Shown here one piece after another: positions 1 to 8,028 of a stretch of 64,000 bases of DNA. The notes beneath the pieces are model-generated. The model was not told the DNA's origin. It searched no databases and saw nothing but the letters and a program-made list of their open reading frames with translations. A program made the position numbers and the translations under genes. Numbering within the stretch: the first letter of the stretch is position 1; each line of letters starts with the position of its first letter. The DNA is from an uncultured Paludibaculum sp. Lineage in GTDB: Bacteria > Acidobacteriota > Terriglobia > Bryobacterales > Bryobacteraceae. The stretch spans positions 3,044,501-3,108,500 of the forward strand of contig NZ_OY762269.1 of NCBI RefSeq assembly GCF_963665245.1. Reading direction: 5' to 3'.

Positions 1-1514
1 ACCTGAGAAGATTAAGGCTACATTAGCCTCGCATAACTTGCTAACAGTTCTGGATGTACATCCGCAGCTTGGTCGCGACTTCACCCGTTCCGACGACGAA
101 GGACACGAAAACTCGGTAGCAATTATTAGCGATCGATTTTGGCAGCGTCGCTTTCAGGCTTTGCCCACGATTATCGGTCGTTCCTTGGCGCTAGACGGTC
201 GTAGCTACACTGTTATCGGAGTGCTTCCGCCCAGCGTTCGCCTGCCCGATTGGGCAGATGTCTGGATCCCCTTGTCGAATCTGGACACCAAAACCCTCCA
301 GCGGAGGCAGTCGCACGTGCTGAATGGCGTAGGGCGCCTGAAAAGTGGGGTTAGCATGGAACACCTTGCTTCCGAACTCGATACCATCGTCAGCCAATTA
401 CGCCAGAAATACCCTTTGACCAATGGACCGACCACTTATGAGTGTCGTCCTCTGAGGGATGATCTCAGTGGTGAGTTGCGGTCGCCACTGCTGGCGCTAA
501 GTTTAGCAGTTATCTTGGTCTTGGTTGTAGCTTCCTGCAATGTCGCCAGTTTACTTCAGACTAGATATTTAGCGAGGGAGGCCGAGTTTGCCATAAAGCG
601 CGCTTTGGGCGCACGCGCCAGTACTATCCTCCGTCAACTTGTACTTGAGAGTTGGGTGCTTTCCTTGGTGGGAGCCACTGTGGGCTTAGTGATGACCGCC
701 GGCGTAATTGTGGTTGTGCGCAAGCTCAGCGGCGGCCACTTCGTGCGCGCGGACCAGCTTAGCATTGACGCTTCTGTGGTTATGTTCGCAATGTGCCTGG
801 CCGTTCTGACGAGCGTGATAGCAGCCTTTGGCCCAGTAGCTCAACTTGTGCGATCCGAGCACGCCTCTATGACGGTGCTTAAGTCCCGCGCCGGTACGCC
901 GGTGAAACGACGGCGCGCGTTTGTGTTCCTCGCGGGACAGATAGCTATGTCCATGGCGGTTGTGGTGGTGGCGGGGTTGCTTGTTCATGACTTCAGGAGT
1001 ATGGTAAACAAAAAGTTAGGTTTTAAGCGGGATGATCTCGTTACGTTATCGATCTCGCTTCGTCCAGATCTCTACTCCAACGATATTGTCGTTAGGCGTT
1101 ACTATGACAACTTGCTCGCCCGCATCCGCGCCATTCCGGGTGTTGCGGCGAGCGCGCTCGTCAGTACCCCGCTTTTTACCAGGAATGGCGGTCGTTTTTG
1201 GATAGACGGGGTATCTGAGCCTGAGCCGGGCAATTTCCCGGTCGCCCAGGTGCGAGAGATATCGCCTGAATATTTCGCGGCAATGGGGATCGCACTTGTG
1301 CGTGGTCGCTATCTAGATGACTCGGATCAGGCTCCGGGAAATGTAGTGATCAATCAAACCTTGGCGCGGACTTACTTCCCAAACGACAGTGCAATCGGAC
1401 GCTTCATCATACTCGGAGTATTCGGTTCGCAACGCATAAAACACCAGGTAGTAGGGGTAGTCGCGGATGCGACGGATGCGGACCTAAGCAGCAAGGCGCT
1501 GCCCACCTTCTATC
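1..1514 (+). pseudogene. MacB/FtsX-like (ADOP) permease, 5' part, interrupted by IS66
   Basis: This is the upstream part of a large permease of the MacB/FtsX type common in Acidobacteriota. The reading frame is open from base 2, so the true N-terminus lies left of the window. It contains the periplasmic MacB-like core (LTVLDVHPQLGRDF, then DRFWQRRF, both typical), a hydrophobic segment around SLAVILVLVVASCNVASLL, and the ALGARAS motif of FtsX domains. After LPTFY the frame enters an inserted IS66 element and stops 14 codons later at 1555. Removing the insert and one target copy fuses it in frame with the segment starting at 3964, giving LPTFYLLGFNP. The joined visible protein would be about 689 residues. 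The family exports or reshapes envelope substrates in other bacteria; the substrate here is unknown. Codon use is less GC-rich than the housekeeping genes downstream. Confidence 0.9.
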
Positions 1515-1534
1515 GTATGCGTCCGGCGAACCCA
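1515..1534 (+). repeat. IS66 left terminal inverted repeat
   Basis: Twenty bases matching the reverse complement of 3936-3955 at 17 positions. They abut the left copy of the cttctatc target duplication. Confidence 0.93.
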
Positions 1535-1576
1535 TTGCGGGCAGGCCGCGCTTGATCAGTGTGCCGTCGAATCGAC

Positions 1577-3154
1577 TTACGCCTGGATGGGCTTCCAGTT
1601 ACTTGGCAGTAACTCGTCCAGTTGCTGGATCGGGTGTTCCGCGATGCGCCCGAGCACATCGCATAGATACGCCCAAGGATCAATCTTCTTTCGCTGACAC
1701 GTCGCCATGAAGCTCGTCAGCACAGCCGCCGTCCGGCCTCCACGATCACTCCCGAAAAACGTCCAATTCCGGCGTCCGACCGCGATGCCCCGCAGACTTC
1801 TCTCGGCCGCATTGTTATCAATCGACAGGTCGCCATCCTCCGTGTACCGGCACAGCGCCTGCCAGTTCGACAGCGTGTAGCCAATCGCCATCCCTTCCGG
1901 ACTCTTCGGCAACACCAGTAGCTTCTCTCGCTCCAGATACTCCTTGAGATGTTCCAGCACAGGCACCGCGTGTTGCCGCCGCTGCCACCGGCGCTCGGCA
2001 CCACTCAGTCCCCGCCAGCGCCGCTCCATCTTGTACAGCATGCCAATGTGCGACAGCACGGTCGTCGCACGCACCACGTCACTGGTGCGCGCCTCGTAGT
2101 GCTTGCGCCTCGCGTGCGCCCAGCACGCAACCTCCACCAGACCGCGCTCCGGGTCCTTGTACAGGGCGTCATAGCCACCATAGGCATCGGCCTGCAAATA
2201 GCCCTTGTAATCTTTCAAAAATTGGTCCGGCCCCTCCCTCGCTCGCGTCGGCGTGTAGTCGTACACCGTCGCTTCCTCGCCCACGTACGTCCAGATCCGC
2301 CCTTTCCGTGTGTGCATTCGGGTCGGATCCAACACCGCCACCGGCGTGTCGTCGGTTTGTACCACTTTCGAGTGCAGCGCCACCGCTTTCAGCCGTTCGT
2401 AGAGCGGCGTGAGCAAGTCCGCCGTCTGGCTCATCCACCCGCACATCGTTTTGCGCGAAAGCTCCACCCCGTGCCGCTGGAAGATCACCTCTTGCCTGTG
2501 TAGCGGGCAGTGGTCGGCATATTTCGCTACCGCCACCTGGGCCAGCAGCGAAGGCCCCGCCAGGCCCTTCTCAATCGGCTGCGCCGGTTTTGGAGCCGTC
2601 TTCACCGCTCCGCCGCACTGGCATCCATACTTCGCCCGCGCTTCCTCAATCACCTTCAGCGTGGCCGGCACGTATTCCAGCCGCTCGCTCACTTCCTCGC
2701 CGATGCGCTGCATGGTCGACTGGCAGTGCGGGCAGGCCCGCTCGGCCTCGCTCAATTCGTATTCGATCCGCTCGCGCGTCAGCGCCTTCGGCAAGGCCTT
2801 GCGGCCGTGACCCCGGCGTCTCTTGGGCGGCTTCACTGCCGCCAGCAGTTCGGAGTCCTCGCCCAGGTCTTCCTTCAGTTCGGTATGCAGGGACTCGGCA
2901 TCACCGCCGCTGGCCTCATACTGCACAGCGAACAGGAAGAGCTGGCGTTCGTCGATCTTCTCGGCCTTGTGCCCGAACCGCCACGCCAGCATGATCTCCA
3001 GAATGTGCTGCACGCGAGCCAGGCGGCGTTCCTGCTCTTCCAGTTGCGAGGCCAGACCAGCTACGATTTCCCGCAGCAGATCGGGATCGTCCGGCAACCG
3101 GTTGAGGTCGAGCTTCACAACAAGAAGTATAGGTTTTGTTGTGGCTAAAACCAA
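1577..3154 (-). CDS. tnpC: IS66 family transposase TnpC
   Basis: DDE transposase of the IS66 element, 525 residues from the ATG at 3154. Homologues usually begin near KLDLNRLPDDP, so the GTG at 3118 is an alternative start. An N-terminal coiled segment (about residues 30-60) is followed by a zinc-binding region (C141-P-H-C144 and C178-Q-C180), then the RNase-H-like core. Catalytic candidates are the Asp pair in QTDDTPVAVLD (about 268-269), Asp in QADAYGGYDALY (about 323) and Glu in NNAAERSLRG (about 455). It is full length for the family and lies downstream of tnpA and tnpB in the same orientation. Confidence 0.96.
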   Translation of the reverse strand: MVLATTKPILLVVKLDLNRLPDDPDLLREIVAGLASQLEEQERRLARVQHILEIMLAWRFGHKAEKIDERQLFLFAVQYEASGGDAESLHTELKEDLGEDSELLAAVKPPKRRRGHGRKALPKALTRERIEYELSEAERACPHCQSTMQRIGEEVSERLEYVPATLKVIEEARAKYGCQCGGAVKTAPKPAQPIEKGLAGPSLLAQVAVAKYADHCPLHRQEVIFQRHGVELSRKTMCGWMSQTADLLTPLYERLKAVALHSKVVQTDDTPVAVLDPTRMHTRKGRIWTYVGEEATVYDYTPTRAREGPDQFLKDYKGYLQADAYGGYDALYKDPERGLVEVACWAHARRKHYEARTSDVVRATTVLSHIGMLYKMERRWRGLSGAERRWQRRQHAVPVLEHLKEYLEREKLLVLPKSPEGMAIGYTLSNWQALCRYTEDGDLSIDNNAAERSLRGIAVGRRNWTFFGSDRGGRTAAVLTSFMATCQRKKIDPWAYLCDVLGRIAEHPIQQLDELLPSNWKPIQA

Positions 3155-3191
3155 GAGAAAAATGCGTCCGGAGCCAATGTTTATAGGGGTT

Positions 3192-3551
3192 CTACGCGCT
3201 CTGTTGCAACAGCGGGAGATACCGTTTTCGCACTTTTACGTTCCGCAGATCAAGCCCTTCCAGCAGGGCTCCGAGTTCGCCGGAAGTGATCTCCTTCCGG
3301 CCCGTCGACTCGAATGGATAGGCGTAGGTGCCGGCCTCGAGCCGCTTCGCCCACACCGCCCAGCCGTCGCGGTCCCAATACAAAATTTTGATTCGGTCGC
3401 GCCGCCGACCGCAAAACACGAACAAATGTCCGGCCAACGGGTCGACGCCGACCACATGAGCGGCGAGAGCTCTGAGCCCGTCGAAACCGCGCCGCATGTC
3501 GCAAGGCGCGGTGTAGAGATAGATGCGCAGGGCGGATGGAAGGCTGATCAT
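3192..3551 (-). CDS. tnpB: IS66 family accessory protein TnpB
   Basis: A 119-residue protein of the IS66 Orf2/TnpB family. The family signature is clear: an early YLYTAPCDMRRGFDGL block, then LFVFCGRRRDRIKILYWDRDGWAVWAKRLE. The length is normal. Its start overlaps the tnpA stop by four bases (ATGA at 3548-3551), implying translational coupling. TnpB is needed for efficient IS66 transposition in studied elements, but its biochemical role is unsettled. Confidence 0.95.
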   Translation of the reverse strand: MISLPSALRIYLYTAPCDMRRGFDGLRALAAHVVGVDPLAGHLFVFCGRRRDRIKILYWDRDGWAVWAKRLEAGTYAYPFESTGRKEITSGELGALLEGLDLRNVKVRKRYLPLLQQSA

Positions 3552-3898
3552 GCCTTGGGCCGCAGTACGTCGATTACCAACCGCAACGTCTCTTTGTCCA
3601 CACCCGGTCGAATGCGGAGATGCCAGCCATCGGCCGTTTCCAGTTCCAGGGCAGAATCCTCGTCGCCAGCATGCAGAGAGATGTCCTGCCCCAAAAGCAC
3701 GAACTGTCCCGTCGTGTGTTCCTCTTGATCCTCGCGGGCCAGCACACGGCGCCAGTAGTAGAACTGAGCGACGTCGAGGCCGCGCGCCCGGCAGAACTCA
3801 GTCGGCCCCTGGCCACTTCTGCGAGATTCCTCAATCAACGCTCGCCATCGCGAATATCGTGCTTTCTGCTCGGCACGCCGAAGCTCACCGCTGCTCAT
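3548..3898 (-). CDS. tnpA: IS66 family accessory protein TnpA (helix-turn-helix)
   Basis: A 116-residue protein, first gene of the IS66 operon. The N-terminal half reads as the usual IS66 TnpA helix-turn-helix region (RWRALIEESRRSGQGPTEFCRARGLDVAQFYYWRR). The C-terminal half (about 60-116) is a small strand-rich extension ending in LVIDVLRPKA. It starts 57 bases inside the right end of the element and overlaps tnpB by four bases. Confidence 0.93.
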   Translation of the reverse strand: MSSGELRRAEQKARYSRWRALIEESRRSGQGPTEFCRARGLDVAQFYYWRRVLAREDQEEHTTGQFVLLGQDISLHAGDEDSALELETADGWHLRIRPGVDKETLRLVIDVLRPKA

Positions 3899-3935
3899 TC
3901 CCTCAGTGTTGGGGAACCCTCAGCACCTCGCAAGA

Positions 3936-3955
3936 TGGGTTCACTGGACGCGTAC
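3936..3955 (-). repeat. IS66 right terminal inverted repeat
   Basis: Mate of the repeat at 1515-1534. The right copy of the 8-bp target duplication follows at 3956-3963. Confidence 0.93.
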
Positions 3956-3963
3956 CTTCTATC

Positions 3964-4520
3964 TGCTTGGCTTCAATCCGAGTGCGACCGCGCTAGTTCG
4001 TTCTCGAGGCGGGGCGACCTCGCTCATCTCAGCTATACGACAGGAGGTAGATCGAATCGATCCTGGCCAACCCATCACTGATTCCGCGACTGTGCGTCAA
4101 TTGTTGGCGCGACTGCTCGCCCGCCAATATTTTGCCGTTTGGTTGTTCGGCACTCTTTCAGCAATCGGTTTGGGCCTCGCTAGCCTGGGAGTCTATGGTG
4201 TCCTTTCAAACCAAATTGCCGAGAGGAGGAGAGAGATCGGAATTCGCCTGGCTATCGGCGCTGGTCCAGTAGACCTTTGCCGAGATCTGGTTGGCGGCAT
4301 TAGTCGTCCGGTTGTAGCAGGGCTAGCCGGTGGTGTGGTCTTAGCAGTGGTATTCTCACGGCTCCTCAGGAGCGTTTTGCCGGGTGTTGATTCTGTAGAT
4401 CTGTGGGCCTGCCTGCAGGCCACGTCGGTCAGCGTACTCGCCATTTTCGCCGGTACGGCAATCCCACTTCGACGCGCCCTCATTACCGATCCCACGGACT
4501 CATTGAGGGACGGCAAGTGA
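3964..4520 (+). pseudogene. MacB/FtsX-like permease, 3' part, downstream of IS66
   Basis: C-terminal continuation of the permease at 1-1514. It contains the second FtsX domain: a membrane helix (VWLFGTLSAIGLGLASLGVYGVLS), the conserved cytoplasmic RRREIGIRLAIGAG loop, and two further helices ending near LRDGK. Base 1514 plus 3964-3965 rebuilds the codon ctg, and the frame then runs to the stop at 4518-4520, so the insertion caused no other damage. A truncated NRPS gene follows 78 bases downstream on the same strand, which fits an exporter beside a biosynthetic gene, though the link is inference. Confidence 0.9.
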
Positions 4521-4598
4521 TGTCTGTATCGCGTTCACGCGGCGCCACGTCCGAAGAAGTCTTGAAGGCATTAGTGCCGAACTGTCTAGGAACGGGAG

Positions 4599-4985
4599 AT
4601 GGAAGCTATGCGAGACGCTGAGCGCCGGCTGTTCAACTCGCTTTTGCAAGCTAAAGGGGTAGCAACTGGACGGCGTACCACTGTGCGCCGCCTATCAGAT
4701 ACACGCAATTCACCGCTGTCGTATTCGCAAGAGAGGCTCTGGTTTCTCCACCAAATGGAACCGGAGGGTGCCGCCTACAACATTCCGGCCGCGATCCGGC
4801 TCAAGGGGAACTTCCGCCCCGCGGAGTTTAGGCGGACACTGAACGAGATAGTGCGACGGCACGAAGTATTGCGAACACGGATATTGGTCAAAGACGGCAA
4901 ACCAATACAGGAGGTTCTGGATGTCACTGCTGTCCAAGATAGGACAGACCCGTCGCATCCAGTGTTGAATTCAAAGGGTTCCTGA
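4599..4985 (+). pseudogene. Truncated non-ribosomal peptide synthetase, start of condensation domain
   Basis: The frame starts at ATG 4599 with GGGAG immediately upstream. After a short leader it encodes the first part of a condensation domain: LSYSQERLWFLHQ (core motif C1) at about residues 41-53 and RRHEVLRTRI (core motif C2) at about 88-97. Homology fades after IQEVLDV and the frame stops at 4985, just before the IS4-type element. The catalytic HHxxxDG motif and all adenylation and carrier domains are missing, and nothing NRPS-like resumes after the IS. A functional synthetase would be over 1000 residues, so this is a remnant of a lost peptide-synthesis gene. Confidence 0.85.
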
Positions 4986-5003
4986 CCGGCAGCTGCTGGT
5001 TTC

Positions 5004-6314
5004 CTGAGGGGTGGTCTCCTTTCTACAAGGGTTGAGCCTGTCCAAGTCAGCACAGGGCGAGCGTCAATTGCTGCGGCGGCGGTGGCAGAGGTGGGGTTTC
5101 GAGCGGATCGTTCAGCCATTTCGTCAATTCGCGGTAGGTGAACAGGTTGAGCCGCAGCAACGAGGCCAGATTGGACAAGGACCAGTTGGCGCGGGAGAGG
5201 TGATGCAGCCACTTCAACAGCAGCAGCGCGATCAGGGCTGTCCAAATCTGGATGCGGAGAGCGTTCTCGCTGGTGCCAACGAAGGTCTTCACGGTCAAGT
5301 TTTGCTTGATCGCCTTAAAAAACAATTCCAGTTTCCAGCGGTCCTTGTAGATGGCGGCAATGGTCGTCGCGCCGAACTCCAGATGGTTGGTGAGGAGCAC
5401 GATGACATCGTCCTTTTCGGGGACCCAGACCACGACGCGGCGTAGCAGATGCGGGCAGCCGGCGCGGCCTTTGGCCGAAGAGAGACGGATGATCTGGTCG
5501 ACACAGATCGCGCTGTTCTGCGGCCTTGTCCGCTCCTCGACAATCTCAAACTGGGCATCGTCTTTCAGCCGGGTCACGAAGAAGACGCCGGCCTTCGTCC
5601 AGCGGCCAAACAGGGCGTAGTCGTTGTAGCCGCGATCCATGGCGACGATGGAGCCGGGATTGGGCAGGAAGGAGTCGGCCATTTTGACATCGCTCCGGCG
5701 GGCCTCGGTGAGCAGCACATAGGCGGGCAGGTAGTCGTCGTGATCAAGGAGGACATGCGCCTTCACGCCGCCTTTGGCGCGACGGAACTTTGCCCAGGGA
5801 AACAGGTTCAGGCACAGGGTAATCGTCGTCGAGTCCAGACTGAGCAGCTTGTTCTTGAAGCGGAACTTGTGTTTGCGCTGGCCGAGGGTCCCACTGTCGC
5901 GGAAGCGGGCCAGCGAGGTCCAGAAGAGATCCTCGAACAGGGCGGCAGGGCGGTGTTCATTGGCATAGGAAAGGGTGGAACGGCGGGGCGCTTTGGCGAT
6001 GCCGAGGTGCACGAGTTTGCCGAGGCAGCAACTGAGCCCGTTGCAGATCTCGCGAAGGGAGTCGGCGCGGCCGAGTTGGCAGAAGAGCATGGAAACGAAC
6101 TGGGTCCAGCAGGTGAAGCCCTTGGCGGAGCGTTCGGCGCCGTGCTTCTTGACGAGAGCGGCGAACTCGTTGCGGGGGAAGTGGTGCAGCAGTTGATTGA
6201 AGAGACTGGCGGCTTGTAGGATTGTCTTGCCCTCCTTGGGTGTGGCGCGGGCGCGGTCCCGGTGAGAAAACGAAACTGCGCCAACGCTTAATTGTAGGAG
6301 GGCACCCCTCTCAG
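5004..6314 (-). mobile_element. IS4-family-like insertion sequence
   Basis: One transposase gene fills the element. Related terminal sequences are visible: ctgaggggtggtctcc at the left and, reverse-complemented, ctgagaggggtgccctcc at the right. I place the ends at 5004 and 6314, uncertain by a few bases. I see no target-site duplication, and the flanks belong to different genes (NRPS on the left, toxin remnant on the right), suggesting a deletion or recombination after insertion. Confidence 0.75.
5047..6234 (-). CDS. IS4 family transposase (start codon unclear)
   Basis: DDE transposase. Catalytic candidates are Asp in LLSLDSTTITL, Asp in IVAMDRGYND, and the IS4 signature Y-x2-R-x3-E-x6-K in YKDRWKLELFFKAIK. 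The first ATG in frame (6090) would cut off a conserved N-terminal region (SLFNQLLHHFPRNEF through TCWTQFVSM) that is plainly encoded up to about 6234. The frame stays open past 6300, but no ATG, GTG or TTG occurs upstream of 6090, so either a rare start codon is used or the start has been lost. The C-terminal part looks intact. Confidence 0.85.
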   Translation of the reverse strand, partial: EGKTILQAASLFNQLLHHFPRNEFAALVKKHGAERSAKGFTCWTQFVSMLFCQLGRADSLREICNGLSCCLGKLVHLGIAKAPRRSTLSYANEHRPAALFEDLFWTSLARFRDSGTLGQRKHKFRFKNKLLSLDSTTITLCLNLFPWAKFRRAKGGVKAHVLLDHDDYLPAYVLLTEARRSDVKMADSFLPNPGSIVAMDRGYNDYALFGRWTKAGVFFVTRLKDDAQFEIVEERTRPQNSAICVDQIIRLSSAKGRAGCPHLLRRVVVWVPEKDDVIVLLTNHLEFGATTIAAIYKDRWKLELFFKAIKQNLTVKTFVGTSENALRIQIWTALIALLLLKWLHHLSRANWSLSNLASLLRLNLFTYRELTKWLNDPLETPPLPPPPQQLTLALC

Positions 6315-6410
6315 CCGTCCAACCGGGCCCGATTCGTGGTTCGCGGATTTATCTTGGACAAGAGTGTCTGGATGTATTGGAGCTGGACGTCGCCGAGGTG
6401 GATCTGATTT

Positions 6411-6581
6411 GATGGGATCCACCGCTTCTCCGTCAGCGCGGAAGGCGATGTAAAAGCGCTGCAAGGCAAGCACGCCGGTACGTTTCGTCTACGGCTGGGC
6501 GACTACCGTGTTCTGTTCAAACCGACGGGTGAGGTGCTCCGAATCCTCCACGTCAAGCACCGTTCCGAAGCGTATCGGTGA
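6411..6581 (+). pseudogene. RelE/ParE-type toxin, C-terminal remnant
   Basis: An open stretch of about 56 codons after an in-frame TGA at 6405-6407 encodes the C-terminal half of a RelE/ParE-fold toxin: IHRFSVSAEGDVKALQG, FRLRLGDYRVLFK, then LRILHVKHRSEAYR before the stop. This matches the GDVK-LQG / RLRVGDYRV / HRxEAYR pattern of plasmid-stabilisation toxins. No start codon and none of the first ~30 residues are present, and there is no antitoxin gene beside it. The missing half was probably lost when the neighbouring IS element arrived. Confidence 0.7.
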
Positions 6582-6625
6582 AATAGGATGGGATCCGAAG
6601 CTGGATACTGAGACCGCCGGGCGCG

Positions 6626-7213
6626 TCAGATGTTGATGCCGACGCGCCAGAGGAGGTAGCCCAGAGCCTGACGGACGTAGAGCCATTGCTCGCGGAAGGT
6701 GCCCTGCTGCCGGTAGGGGCGGGGCGAGCCGTAGACCTTCATGCCCTCGTGCTCGAGAATCCGCTTCGCGCGGAAGATGTGGTAGCCGTCGCTGACGACG
6801 ATGGCTGAGACGAGGCCCATGCGGCGCATGATTTCGCTCACCGCCAGGAGACTCCCCACGGTGGAGTCGCCCTGCCCCTCGACCACAATGGCCTCGGCGG
6901 CGATACCGCGGCGGACGAGGTAGTCGCGGCCCACCTGGCCTTCGGTGAACTGTTGGTCGCCACCCGCTCCGCCGGTGGTGAGGATGAGGTTCGAATGGCC
7001 TTTCTGGTAGAGGTCGAAGGCGTGATCCAGGCGGGCTTTCAGGACCGGCGAGGGGCGGCCGTTGTATTCGGCGGCGCCGAGAACGACGATGATGTCCGAT
7101 TTTTGAGACTCGTCGATGACGGATTGCCCCTCGATCTGCTTGGCCACGACCACAAGGTATGTCGCCAACGGCAAACCGATGACCAGAAATGCAATGGCAA
7201 TGAGCCGCCTCAT
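6626..7213 (-). CDS. YdcF/SanA-like DUF218 domain protein
   Basis: A 195-residue protein with an N-terminal membrane anchor (about residues 4-24, LIAIAFLVIGLPLATYLVVVA) and a DUF218 domain. Family hallmarks are the early IIVVLGAAEYNGRPSPVLKARLDHA, the LILTTGGAGGD turn, and VVSDGYHIFRAKRI. Characterised relatives such as SanA and ElyC affect envelope integrity and lipid-carrier metabolism; the reaction here is not known. It is divergent from the methyltransferase gene with only 23 bases between start codons, so the two promoters must overlap. Confidence 0.88.
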   Translation of the reverse strand: MRRLIAIAFLVIGLPLATYLVVVAKQIEGQSVIDESQKSDIIVVLGAAEYNGRPSPVLKARLDHAFDLYQKGHSNLILTTGGAGGDQQFTEGQVGRDYLVRRGIAAEAIVVEGQGDSTVGSLLAVSEIMRRMGLVSAIVVSDGYHIFRAKRILEHEGMKVYGSPRPYRQQGTFREQWLYVRQALGYLLWRVGINI

Positions 7214-7236
7214 CGTACGATATTGATTCTAGCGTT

Positions 7237-8028
7237 ATGTCCCGTGCCGAAGTTATCACCAGCGCCCGCAACCCTCTGCTGAAAGAGGTGAGGCGTGCCC
7301 TGTCGCGAGGCACGCTGACGAGCGACGGGCTCTGCGTCGCCGAGACATTCCACCTGTTGGAGGAGGCGTTGCGGTCCGGCCTGGAGACGCCGGTGGTCGT
7401 GGCATCGGACAGTGTGCGGGGCGTCGTGGAGCGGCATGTGGGCAAGCTGCGCGATATTCGGATGATCACGGTGCCCGACGCGGTCTTCCAGGAAATCTCG
7501 GCCACTGAGACGGCGCAGGGCGTTCTGGCGCTGGTAAAGCCGCCGCAATGGACGATGGATCACGTGTTGCGCGGCCACTCCCTGGTGGTGGTGCTGGATG
7601 GTGTGCAGGATCCAGGCAATGCGGGCGCCATGGCCCGAGCGGCGGAGGCCTTTGGGGCCACGGGGCTGCTGCTGTTGAAGGGCACGGTGAGCCCCTGGAA
7701 TGCGAAGACGCTGCGGGCGAGTGCGGGGTCTCTGTTCCGGGTGCCGTTCCTGGATGGAGTGGATCCCGACCTGGCGCGGAAGGCGCTCTTGCAGCACAAA
7801 GTGGAGATCTTCGTGGCGGCGCCGCGGGCCGCGCTCAGCCTGAAGAACGCCACGCTGAGCGGCCGCTGCGCGCTAGTGATTGGTAGTGAAGGACGAGGCG
7901 TCAGCAAAGCCATGGACGGGGCCGGACTTAGTTTGCATATCCCAACGACCGGGGTGGAGAGCCTGAACGCAGCTATGGCCGCTGGGATCCTGCTCTACGA
8001 GGCCTGGCGCCAGAGGACCGTCGAGTGA
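7237..8028 (+). CDS. TrmH/SpoU family RNA 2'-O-methyltransferase
   Basis: A 263-residue SPOUT methyltransferase acting on rRNA or tRNA ribose with S-adenosylmethionine. An N-terminal substrate-binding region (about 1-100, starting ITSARNPLLKEVRR) precedes the knotted SpoU domain. All three family motifs are present: DGVQDPGNAGAMAR (121-134), VIGSEGRGVS (214-223) and ESLNAAMAAGILLYEAWRQ (241-259). Length and domain order match the RlmB/TsnR-like branch; which RNA position it methylates cannot be told. Its stop codon overlaps the GTG start of rarA, so the two are translationally coupled. Confidence 0.93.
   Translation: MSRAEVITSARNPLLKEVRRALSRGTLTSDGLCVAETFHLLEEALRSGLETPVVVASDSVRGVVERHVGKLRDIRMITVPDAVFQEISATETAQGVLALVKPPQWTMDHVLRGHSLVVVLDGVQDPGNAGAMARAAEAFGATGLLLLKGTVSPWNAKTLRASAGSLFRVPFLDGVDPDLARKALLQHKVEIFVAAPRAALSLKNATLSGRCALVIGSEGRGVSKAMDGAGLSLHIPTTGVESLNAAMAAGILLYEAWRQRTVE

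Larger units (their letters stand above)
1515..3955 (-). mobile_element. Complete IS66-family insertion sequence (2441 bp)
   Basis: The element carries the IS66 gene set tnpA-tnpB-tnpC on the minus strand. Its ends are imperfect 20-bp inverted repeats: the left end reads gtatgcgtccggcgaaccca and the right end, reverse-complemented, gtacgcgtccagtgaaccca (three mismatches). It is flanked by a perfect 8-bp direct repeat, cttctatc, at 1507-1514 and 3956-3963, the duplication length expected of IS66. All three genes are open, so it may be active, and the perfect duplication suggests a fairly recent insertion. Confidence 0.96.

Noticed and set aside
4986..5046. Continuation of the NRPS condensation domain in another frame
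   Set aside because: No frame after 4985 gives the HHxxxDG motif or other condensation sequence; the IS end begins at about 5004.
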